Position numbers and translations under genes: made by a program. Positions 13,056 to 24,130 of a stretch of 64,000 bases of DNA are shown here, piece by piece. Source of the DNA: Phragmites australis (lineage: Eukaryota; Streptophyta; Magnoliopsida; Poales; Poaceae). A model generated the notes under the pieces. It was not told the DNA's origin and searched no databases. It worked only from the letters and a program-made list of their open reading frames with translations. Numbering within the stretch: position 1 is the stretch's first letter; every line of letters begins with the position of its first letter. The stretch lies in assembly GCF_958298935.1 (NCBI RefSeq), contig NC_084942.1:6703501-6767500 (forward strand), read 5' to 3'.

Positions 13056-14071
13056 TGTAGCGAAAATGACTCTATTAGGCAATGATTGTGATTTTGATGA
13101 TTAATAACAACATAGCATTGGGACTAACATGTTTATCAAGAATATATGTTAGTAGGTCTCATAGATGCAATATATCAAGAAGTCACTGTAGCTAAGATAA
13201 ATTTTGATTGAATTGGAGAAGTCACAGCAGAATTGACCTCACCGAATAGTCCGATGCAGTAGAGTTTGCACTGACCGGAGCATTGTGCACATAGGTTGAT
13301 AGCCTTATCGGATAGTCCGGTGCTCTATGTCTTGAACTCACCGGAGCGTTTCTGATAAATGGAAGAAGGTTGAGGACCACCGAATAGTCCGGTGATCTGC
13401 ACTGGATAGCACAGGAGTATTTTTTGCAGAGAAAAATGCAAGTGCAAAGACTGAAGATCAACCCACCGGAAAGTCCGGTGCTTGGTTTGTGCACACCAGA
13501 GCATTTCTTGCAGAAATGACTGCAAGTGTTAAAGAATAAAAATTGACTCACCGAATAGTCCAGTGATCATAGAGATGAATGCACCAGAGCATTTTACACA
13601 GAGAAGAAGTGACGCAGTCTGGCTCAAGATAACTCACCGGAAGGTTCGGTAATGGATTTGAAGGCACATCGGAATGTCTGGTGTCCATAAAGGCTTTGAG
13701 TGGAGTTCCAGCGGCTAGTTTCTAAGTTTGTACTCACCGGATGATCCGGTATTAGTACTACTGTTCTCACCGGATCATCCGGTGTTAACAGCTTTTCTGT
13801 GTCGTTGGGAAAACGACTAGTTGGAGGGTTTGAGGCTATAAATACCTCTACACTCAGTCATTTGACGTGTGCCATGCTTCTGGAGTCTAAAGAAAGCTCA
13901 TACACACTTGGAAAGACATCCAAATCACCAAAATGCTTAAAGTGATTATCCATGATGATTAAGCACAAGATTAGAGAGTGTTTAGTGCTTATAGGTCGAG
14001 AGTGAGTTGTAGCTAAGTGCTGCAACTTGCAAAAGGGATCAATGAGTGATCATAACTTGTATTGAGTGGTA
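13056..14071 (+). mobile_element. 5' two-thirds of an LTR (family LTR-S), 3' end missing
   Basis: It begins TGTAGCGAAAATG, the same start as the complete solo LTR at 56686, and aligns with it to about 'gagtggta' at 14071. It carries many short quasi-palindromes such as CACCGGATGATCCGGTG (around 13735-13790) and a TATA-like GGCTATAAATACC at about 13833, as expected of U3. The last ~600 bp of the family LTR are absent. No coding sequence is present. Confidence 0.85.
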
Positions 14072-14909
14072 CGTCGACTCCGACAAGGTGCGGTCACGCA
14101 ACGACGGCAAAAGAGAACTCAGGCCAACAGCGGTGGCCGTGGAACGAGTCCTTGGCCGACGACGTTGGCATTGGCATGTGTTTTGCCCTGCTGGCCTCTC
14201 TGAACCTAGCTCCTCCAGCTTGACTGGATGACAGCTTCAAATAATTAAAAGCTAGAACTTGCCATGAAATGATCCTAGAAATGTAGTATCAAGTGATTAA
14301 TCTGCATGATATATTGGAACAGTGTTAGATTTTTCAGGATTAAAGAAAATAAAATGGCAACTGCAAAAGAAAATAAACATCCACACAATGAAACATAGCA
14401 GGTAACAAACAAATTTCCTTGCAGAACTCGCCATTAGTATAGTGGAACAAACAAATTTTGTAAATTTAGTCTATATTGATCAGTTTCATTCATGAGATGT
14501 TCCTCATTGCATGTTGTCTTCGAAGTAAAAACGTTACAATTCAAATGTCTGTACGAAATGAACTTTCCCTTTCCTTCCTAAGAAAACATGAAGCATAGAG
14601 CGAGTTTGCTAGAGACACTACGAATACAATTTCAAGATTCCACTTGCAGCTGAATGTTGGGAAATATAGCTAATTGCCCTCCGGCACTGAAGCTGTGAAA
14701 GTCATGACACAAAAATTCTGTCTCGAAAAGGCCAAAAGTACGAGGCCATCAGAGTTGAATGAGTTTCAGGCTGGAATCGGTAGACGATGCATGGTGAGGT
14801 GAATATGGCGATTTCCCGAATCTAATACTCCTTGAAACGTGTCATTTTGCAAGAAATGAACATTCTACTCCAGGCTCACTATACCCGCGCGCAAATCAGC
14901 TATGCCAGA
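14072..14909. other. GC-rich patch then 3' flank of the STICHEL-like gene
   Basis: At 14072-14240 the LTR sequence is replaced by ~170 bp of GC-rich DNA that could be read as coding but resembles nothing I recognise. From about 14250 to the stop codon at 14910 the DNA is AT-rich and probably includes the 3' UTR of the minus-strand gene. Confidence 0.45.
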
Positions 14910-17900
14910 TTAAGAAGATTTAACCCGTATCTGCCTCTTCACCTGCATTAAAAAAGAAACTTGACAAGTTGAAAGGCTGATGTTTGGTGCCACTGTCGAA
15001 GAATATAGATATAACATTCGAGATTTTTACCTTTACCCCCTTTTGTTTTTTAGCTTTCCAACATGGGAAAAGGCCATGACAACCAGGTCTTCCAGGCTCG
15101 GAGCAACTGCGAATTTGAGGCAGTGAGCATGGGCAAATACATTATGAAGTAGCAAGCATGGTGGATTAAAGAACCAGCATGCTATAAGAAAGTTGTTAGT
15201 CGGCAGTATGTATATCCTAGAGCTTCCTTTATTAATAAGTTAGCAAGAGAAAAGCCGTATTTACCAATTTTATAATGAGGTTATCTAAAAAATAACAATC
15301 ACCACAACAAAGCTGGCATACTGCACTGCAAACAGAATGGATCCATCATGTTGAGGACATGGCATAAATGCTAAAAGATTGTTTACTTTCACTCGTTTCC
15401 AAATAATCAGATGCCAGATTTCTGAAACAAAAAGTTCTCTATTTAATATGACTGGAAAGAAAAAATGTCCAATTGCATGCTCATCGATGTCCTAGCCAAT
15501 ATGCTGTGTTATCCACTAAAAGTTGCATGTACTACTATATAGATGTTTCTAACATTTAAAAGGAGCAGGATAAAGGCTGGATGCGAGCATCACACCAAAG
15601 CATATAGGCTAGGACTTACACGCTCTCTTTGTCGCAATTAGCCATGTCATCGTTGCTATGCAACTTGCTGGGTGAAATGGCATACCCATTTTCACTTCTT
15701 CTATTCTGGTGTTTCTGAGGATAACTCTCTACTATCTTCAGAGCTTCTATCTCATGAGCAAGATCCTCATCCGCATGGCTTGAGGGCATAACTAGGGGCA
15801 TTGAGGACTTCCTTTGGAATTGGCTGTCAAGAACTTGAGACAGAAGCTGATGCCTATCATGTCTTGCTTGATTCATCACACCTGATGTTTGCTTTTCAAC
15901 AGCCTGAAGCCATGCACTCTCTAACCTTTGCTCGTCATTTATTGATACTTTTGACATCTGGGTGGGAACTTCCGGTCCTCTAGCTTTAGGTATTCCTGAA
16001 TTTAAAGTAATTGAAACTGACTGCAACCTTTCATCAGCAGCTGGAGTATTCTTATACTTCTCCAGTTCTTTCTTTACTTCATCGGGATGATCGAAACTTG
16101 TCCTTGAGGAGTTCAAAGTCCCCTTTAGTCGGTCAATGTTTGATGAGCAACTCAAGACATCAGAGTCGACTCTTCTTACTTTTGGGGCAGCCTCTAATGT
16201 TATTTCTTCGTTGATCAATTCAGCTAGTGGACCCATTTTGACTTCCACATTGCATTTCAGTACTGTCTCAATTGAATTTGTTATGCTGCTCAAAAATCTT
16301 TGAGCCCGAGACTTTATCCCGCAGTCCTCAAATGCTATAAAGGCAATCGCATAGCCTGAAAGACGAACATGAAAATCGTATCTCAATAACATGGAATAGT
16401 TCTTTCTTTTCAAAAAATAAAATGGCCAAGCATTTAAAATACAGGAACCTATGGAGAAACTTTAGTTCAATTTCAGCTTCGAGAGATCTGATTAATCCAT
16501 TGCGAGCCACCCTAAGCTCTTAACATAATTGAGTTTCTAGTTTGCTCTGCATTTAATTCATCCTCAAGAGCCATCTTAGGATATTCACTATAGTGAAAAA
16601 TATTCTACATTTTTTTTTTAAAAAAAAGAAAAACCATCGATTGCAGAGATGGAAATTTGTACCTTCAGCTGCAGGTATAAAGATGTATGCTGAAGACAAC
16701 CTGGAAATAGACTCTAAATCTATTTTCTGATGTTAATATTCTTTTGATGAGCTGTGATCTTGACCTAACTGGTGGTGAATTGGTGGATACAATTCAGCCT
16801 GTTTTCTAGAAAAGCAGCTGTGTTCTTTTTTACTTTCTTGGGCCCAGTTTGTTTGGCTCTTTGGGATCCAGATGATTAAGCCACATGTTTAGCCTGTTAG
16901 ATGTGCCTCCAACCAAGAAGCTGGAAGCCAAGTCCATATAAAGTAGTCTAGAACACCTATCTATACATGCAGTTACTGCTGTGCAGTTAAAAATTTCATC
17001 GATTCTGTCACCCCTGTTACTTATGTGGCCTCAACTTTTTTGGAGACCACTGTACCTGACATAGTTCTGTCAAACGTGGGTCACATGTCTGAGGATGAAA
17101 CTCTTAAATATATGAAAATAATATGCAGATAAAAAAAGCTGATCAATGAGCGCTATGTATTTTGTCTTCAGTCATAACAGTTATGAGTAGCTACACAACA
17201 GCAAATGACAAATTATAACTAACTGACTCAGATATGCTCCATGTCGATAGTAAGAGAAAAGACAAGATATGTTTACCTTCAAATTGCGTGATTGATACTA
17301 GTTTCCCGTGATCAAGAAGTAGCTGCTGTAATGTCTTGGAGTGGCAGTTTTCGATGCATCTTGTCCAAATCTGGGCAAGGTTATCCGAGTTTCCATTTAC
17401 CAGAGTCCTTCGCTCATAACAGTTGCCATTCAGTTGATTAGAATTGAGTTGAACTCTATTAACAGACCTACATTCTCCATAAACCAAGTTGTCATTCAGT
17501 CTCGACCTAGATGAATGTGACGCAAGGACCTGAGGACTAGACTGAACACTAATTGTTTTGGGGTCAAGTGTTTTATTTGAAATGCCAAAGGCAGATAAAG
17601 AATGAGAAACAGTCCTGCTGGACGACGATTCTCTTGCTGCTTCAGACACAACATCATTGGCTGCTTTAGGGTGTTCTCGAGTACTGTCTGTTGGTTGGTT
17701 CATGTCTGAACTATGACCACATCCGAGTTTTAGTAGAGCTGCAGTAAACCATGTGGGACGCTCACTTGAAAGCCTTATCTGCTTTTCAGCATCAGAAAGA
17801 ATCTTCAATGCTTGCTGTAATCTTTCTAACTCTGCATCCGTTACTACAGAACACAAACAAAGCTGTTAGAAGATAGATCAACAGGTTGTAGATTGGATTA

Positions 17901-20900
17901 ACTGCATCTTTTGCAGATGTGCAGTATGGCAATTGGCTGACCAAGCATAGCACAATGAGGCAAAGTCAAATTTATGCAAATGGCAAATTACAGAAGTAGC
18001 GACCATAACAGAAACAGTACAGAGCTTCTGTTTGAGCTTTATGTTCAAGATATGAAGCTTGCAGTATAAGAACTTATATACAAATTTATCGACTTACGGT
18101 ACTAATCTTTAAGATCCATAGTTAGTAGCTTAAGGCTGTTATTCAGACATACTTTATACAAAACAGCATATTCATTTTTCACTGAGAATTTAGAGACATC
18201 AATTTGTTTTTAAAATTTATAATATGCACATATCCTGATAGTTTACTTGCAAGGGACATACTATTTGTGTTCTAATATTTGTGTTATTTTCAGTTAGTCA
18301 AGTTGTTATAAATGAGAGTAAAAAATGTATTTTTACATGGTTAGGCAACAAAAATGGACAAATTATTAAATATATAGATGGAATGGGAATCTAATTCCAC
18401 AGCTATTATAGACCACTGGATACAGCATTTTGACTTGAGAATAAAACTATCCATCTTGTAAATGAAAGCTAGCAACTAAATGATCTTCATAAAAAAACTA
18501 AACGAAAGATTTAATTATTGCTTACAGTTGACTTCCAGCCATTGCTTACTCAAGAACTCCCATCAGCAATGGTTTTTGGTGCATCAAAAAGAAATGAGGC
18601 TTAATATGCATCTCTTGGAATTGGAAATATTGCCTCAAGGATGCAGACGCTGTCAATCAATAACCATGCAATAGCATGTGCGATTTATTCCATTTAATAT
18701 TTGTGTTTACTGTGAAAAAAATGACACAATCTCAGAAGATTGACTTTTTTGCCTGCCTCATGGGCATTACTGCATGAAAACACTAAAACACGCTGTTCTG
18801 CCTTTGTGATATTGATGAATGAAAGAAGCATAAAAAACATTCATTTTTGTTATTCTAAAAAAATGTATTGCAATCACTTCCGTCATTATCGTAGTATAAC
18901 TGCACTAATGCAGCTGTAGGGCTTTGCCCTACAGTAGCCGTTAAAAAAACTGCACTACTGCAGTAGATTTTATGACACAAAACAAAGCACGACCATGTGA
19001 TAGTTGTCGACGATTAGTATATCTTACGAATACGTGATTAAGGTAGGGGATACTTCCTCTTGCCGAATCGAGCACCAGAAGACAGAGATTTATACAGGTT
19101 CAGGCCTCCCAGAGGATAATAGCTCTATCTCCTGTGTTCTTGTATTGATTTTTGAGACAGATTACCGGGAGGGGGGGGGGGGGTCTTAGCTAGTCTAGAT
19201 AGGATCTAAACCTAGTCGAAGGTTCCTCGTGTGTAGTCTTAGCGAGATGTCGATGTAGATCGCGATTGCAGAAGGCTTGTGGCTCGTTGCGAGTTGTTTA
19301 GCGTCTGTTGTCTCTTGTCCTCCGCAAGGTCCTTTGGCTCCCAGTTGCTGTGTAGCCTCCGGACTCTCTCCCAAGTAGGATTATGTCATCCTTAAATTTA
19401 GAGATAGATTTTCTTGTTTAAGAGATATCCTGGCACCTGTGGGCAGTTTCTATACGTCTAGGGACTCCTTTCCCAGATACAATTGTATACTCCGTGAATC
19501 AAGGAAACCCCAAGGGATTTGTATACATATAGGACAATCGTATATGGTAGTTTTATACTACTCATCGTCAATAGTTACGATGACAAAATAATAAAGATGG
19601 GGAGGGAGAAAGAATGAATGAACTGCAAACACTACAACAGAGTTGGAAGTACTCACAACTTCGACCATCAACTGCTGAGCGATTACAACAAGTAAAATCG
19701 GCTAATTTGTAGGTCCCAGCAATGATGTCCATGATGAGCCCAGCTAACTGAGACATTAATGCCATTGGATCAATGCCAGAATCCATCAGCTCTCTAGACC
19801 TTTTGATTGTCTCAGCCGTGTCTGCTGACATAGCTATCTCCAGGAGATCGAGCAATTTCTCTTCCGAGACAACACCAACCTGTAACATGTAATTTGAAGT
19901 TTAGAGACATTATTGGATTGAATAACTGATCTCACTTGTAAGTCATTCAAAAATAAAGAAAAGGAAGAAGTGTAGCCTGTTCGTCACTCATGTAGGTCGT
20001 GTCGAAACTTAGTAGCATTTCAATTCCCTTAAAGGACCATTTTAATGTCTTGTATTATTTCTATAGGGAATATTTAGAAACATAACTACACAAAAAGAAG
20101 TGAAGATGACATGGGTGCAGATATATGGTCAAATGACAATAACAACTGCATGAGCATAAATAGTTAAGCACTGATCTATTCAGAAAAAAAACTAGCTGCC
20201 TCTCTGATTAGTGAATCAAATCGGGAAAAAAGTTTAAAGAACAAATGCCATACAGATCATAGAATCTACAAACTAGGAAAAAGTTTTTTTTTCATGCAAC
20301 GCAAAGCAATATTTACTCGTTAAACCGGTTGATCATTGCAAGAAACTTACCAGATCATTGACAAGTGAAGGTGTTATCTTTTTCCCCAACAAACTCAATT
20401 GATCTAACATTGTCTCTGCTTCTCTTAGTGAGCCATCTGAGTTCAGAGCTATCAAATCTAAAGCTGCTAATTCAACATCAAGATTTTCCTTAACACAAAT
20501 TCTCCTCAATCGGCACACAATGTCAATATCCTTGATCTTGGAGAATACGTACTTCTGACAACGTGATATTACAGCTCGAGGCAGGTTGTCAGGGTATATC
20601 GTTATAAATAAAAAGACGACACGAGTTAACGGTTCATCAAGAAACTTCATAAATGCCGACCACACTTTGGAAGATACCATGTGGCATTCATCAACAACAA
20701 ACACCTTATACTGGGACGAAGTTGCAGATGGTGGTGCATTTTCCAGGAAGTTCTTAATTCTGCTTATACTCTTTCTGTTACTTGCATCAAGTTCAATTAG
20801 ATTTGTTCCGTTTCCACTGAAAAAGTCTGTGCACTCCTTACATATTCCACAGGGTTTGTTATCTCCAGTGGAAAGGCAACACAGAGCTGCTGAAAATATC

Positions 20901-22312
20901 CTTGCAGCAGATGTTTTCCCTGTTCCACGAGGACCTTGAAAAAGATAGGCAGGAGCTATCCTATCCCTTGTGACAGCATTACTAAGTGATTGTGCTACAA
21001 TATTTTGGCCAACAACTTCACTAAATGCCTTTGGCCTGTACTTTTGGCTCAAGCTTCTCTGGTCCAACGTTGCCACGTCAGCACCACGAACAGCTAGATC
21101 GATCCCATCCTGGCTTTTACAGCTTGACCACCTTTTACCATCCAATCGGCTCGAAGCTTCCATATCAAGCTCCCCTATGTTGGTTGAGAGTTCATCACTT
21201 GATGAATCAAATGACGAAGAACCAAAATCACAGCTATTACCCAGAAGTGGCATTCCCCGAGCAGATTTTTTTGAATGTGCCCATTTCATTGAACCAAGTG
21301 ATCTCTTCTTCCTATGCAATGTCTGACTGCCACATAATAGGCTGCTACCTTTTCGTCGAAGTATAGCAGATAGTGAAGGAGAATAATAACTTCCTTCAGA
21401 TCCTCTATGTTTTCTCTTGTTTGATGAATTGCAAGGGACATGAAACCTCTGACTTCTCAACAATGCTGATTGGTTAGACTCATCACCGTCGAAAGAAGTA
21501 GCAGTCCTTGCATCCCAAGAACCAAAAGTTCTGGTGTTCCTTCTTCCATGCCTGTAATAGGAGCTAGTAGAAACAGGTGTACAAGAAAAGGAAGATCCCT
21601 CTCTTCTACCCATTTTCAATAGTTTCGAGGGATTTGAAGAGCTGACACATCCACATGTAGCAAATAGTGGAGATGTAGGGCGAGAAAAGTAACCTCCTTG
21701 AAATAGCTCCTGACTCTCTGAGTTGCAGTTCTCGGTATCCTCAGATTGCTCACCAGATTTGCCAGAGTTGACTTGAAGATCTAACAACTTTGAAACAGAT
21801 GGGTTTCTGACTGCTCCTTTCTTTGACAAAAAACCCTTTCTCCTTCTAGCTATTCTTTTGACAGGAGTACATGATGTTGAGCTCTGAACATTGTAAATGC
21901 TGGCTGGAGCGTCCAGACATGCATCACCTTTGGAGTTCAGCCCATTAGAATTACATGGACTGTCCAGGCTTAACTCGCCAGATACTTGCATAGCATTTGC
22001 ATCTAACTTCAGTCCATTTTCGCTGGACTTGTTAGAGTTCTGCCTCCAATTGTAGAGGTAGACCTTTTTCTGTTTCTTATCACTTTTCAAAGGTGCAGAA
22101 GGTGATTCAATGTGCTTTTGTGCTAAATTACCAGCAATCCCACTGTTGTGTATAATGGCAGAAGTTGCCATCAGTGACCTAGAACTCAAAGGCGATCTCC
22201 ATGTCGAGCAAGTCTCAGGATCCTGCAAGAACCGTGCCTTCTGCAAAGCAGTAAGTTCCTTTCTCAAGTGAAGTTCACTTGGGCCAACACACCCTCCAAC
22301 CATAGTCCCCAT
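14910..22312 (-). CDS. STICHEL-like protein (DnaX / clamp-loader AAA+ domain), 6 coding exons
   Basis: Coding exons on the minus strand: 22312-20351, 19879-19657, 17843-17277, 16355-15620, 15106-15031, 14942-14910 (ends TAA). Splice phases agree throughout (3597 nt, 1198 aa). The first ~420 residues are low-complexity, serine-rich and basic. A DNA polymerase III gamma/tau-like module follows. It has Walker A GPRGTGKTSAAR near residue 459, a cysteine cluster including CGICKEC near 490, Walker B VFVVDECH near 535, and a sensor region with SRCQKYVF. A gamma/tau domain-III-like helical segment (exon 2) comes next. The C-terminus is cysteine-rich and basic, ending QIRVKSS. This order is typical of the plant STICHEL family, whose founding Arabidopsis member controls trichome branching. 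The biochemical role is not settled. The upstream in-frame ATG at 22360 lies inside a probable 5' UTR intron (22320-23817), so 22312 is preferred as start. Intron 2 contains a solo LTR. No coding defects were seen. Confidence 0.93.
19005..19570. mobile_element. Solo LTR (566 bp) with 5-bp target duplication ATAGT
   Basis: It begins TGTCGACGATTAG and ends CTCATCGTCA, and is flanked by ATAGT at 19000-19004 and 19571-19575. There is no primer site, purine tract or coding sequence inside. TG...CA ends plus an intact target duplication identify an LTR left by unequal recombination. It lies in intron 2 of the STICHEL-like gene (17844-19656), ending ~90 bp before the exon-side splice donor. It contains a run of 14 G near 19170. 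Confidence 0.88.
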
Positions 22313-24130
22313 CTCCAACCTAGAATGATGATGGCACGCCTGGCAAGGAGTGAGTATCAAATTAGAGCACTATCCAGGAACAAAACTGCAGTATATTCAT
22401 TATAAACAATTCAGGTGTTGTATGATTTAACAGCAGATGCAAAGCACAAATACACAAATATGACGCATCTTACGAACGAGACGTGGTATATACACAATAT
22501 AAAGCCGTGTAGACAGTTTCAGCTTCAGAAGCAGGAAAGCAGCAACTTCAGAAGCAATGCGTGTCTAGAGCAGGAAGTAAGGCACACACGCTCGGGCACA
22601 AATAGACTGCAGTCTGGTAGAAAAAGGGAAACTAGTGGCAGTGCACTGACAACCATATGGAATGCAAAACACCATACCAAATTTGGTTCATCTGAAGCGA
22701 TTACATCTACCAAGTGTATATCCAACGCAATCAAATTGGGGTCCCTATAGCTAGAGGATTAGGATGTTCAAATCATATAACAAATCACTCTATGATGAAT
22801 AATATCGCTTTATTCATCTACATGTACAAGCAGGTAGACTGCAGATTGTAGATCCCATAAGAGCGCAGATATGTCGACCAATTTATGACCTTAACAAGAT
22901 GATTGATATGAAGTTACAGTAATTTCTGAGGTAAATATTTTTTATTCCGACCATCAACAATATGATTAAGGACTTCAAATGCATGCCATTAACCTGAGAA
23001 GCCAAATCCATGATGCCAAAATTATTAGTTTCAGTGGGCTAGTTATGACATACGGTATCATGCTGGGCAGATCGATGCGTTATAAATCAGAAGCCATCAG
23101 TAAAAACAAGTCCCATGGAGCATCACAGCAACTTTTGTCTTAGCAATAAATTAGAAATAAATAAAAACTACAAAATAGCTTATATATTCATAAAAGTGAT
23201 CCACTAACCAACTTGAACTAGCAACTACAGCACTCTTCCATTTCTAACATTCCTACAGTTTCACATCAGTTAAAAGTGCATTCCATTTACAATGCAAGCA
23301 TACAAGCTCAATATGAATGATGCACCAGGGAAACAACACTGAAGTAAACAAGGCAGAATGATTGTTACAAAATGATGAATGAATATATCACTAGAAAATT
23401 AAGAAAAACCGTATCTTTGGACCTAGAATTATAATATGACATTTTTTATTCGAAATGGTAGCAAATTGGGAGTCAAACAAAATATCAAATTGAAACCAAA
23501 TTCAGAAGGACGCCCATGTGAAAAGCAAGCCGGATCTTCAGGTGAGGGCACGAGGCAAACAAGGGACATCATCAGATTGCCTTCTAGAAAAGAAAAAAGA
23601 ATATGAAATTTCTCCGGGGGAAAACGCCCGACGAACCAAACGAAATGCGCGGCGTTGCAGATTTGCGATAGCTAACCAGCAAAGAAAACCAAGAAGCGAA
23701 GAATCCCCAGTACCATGAGCGCACAGCAGCATTCCGCCACCAAGATCCGAGTAAGAACAGCAGCAGCAGCAGCAGCAATGACAAAAGATTGCAAGGAGAG
23801 GGTTGGAGACAACTCACCGGTCACCACAAAGGAGCCCGCCAACTCGGATCAAGCAATCTGCAGCACGGGAAGGGGGAAAAAGGTTCAAACTGGTCCTAAA
23901 AGGTCATCAAGAACCCAATAGGAGTCGAGAAAGGAGGCGCCTTTGGAGTTTGGTGGGGCAGTGAATGCCGGAGATTCGAACCACGCGGGCGGATTTGGAG
24001 GATTTGAAAAGATCTGTGTCCCTCTCCTTCCCAGTTCCCACCCTGTCTGTCTGTCTGTCACTCACAGGCACTTCCCTGGCGGGGGTTCTCTCTGCACTGC
24101 AGTACAGTGTGTCGGCCGCGCATAATCTAT
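22313..24130 (-). promoter_or_regulatory. 5' leader, leader intron and proximal promoter of the STICHEL-like gene
   Basis: Seven bases upstream of the chosen ATG is a splice acceptor (TTCTAG at 22320). A good donor (CCG|GTGAGT) lies at 23817, defining a probable 1498-bp intron in the 5' UTR. The non-coding first exon would run upward from 23818 through GC-richer sequence to roughly 24,100, with the promoter beyond. The transcription start is not visible. A (CAG)n-type run occurs near 23757-23777 inside the intron. Confidence 0.55.

Noticed and set aside
13220..13800. Regularly recurring 'accggatagtccggtg' units that look like a CRISPR array
   Set aside because: The units are degenerate, spacing is irregular, there are no cas genes, the host is a plant, and the same units lie inside an LTR with TG...CA ends at 56686-58357.
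20586..21366. Plus-strand ORFs of 113-118 codons
   Set aside because: They are antisense shadows of exon 1 of the STICHEL-like gene, which has clear Walker motifs and consistent splicing on the minus strand.
22313..22360. Upstream in-frame ATG giving 16 extra residues on the STICHEL-like protein
   Set aside because: A canonical acceptor at 22320 and donor at 23817 place that ATG inside a 5' UTR intron.
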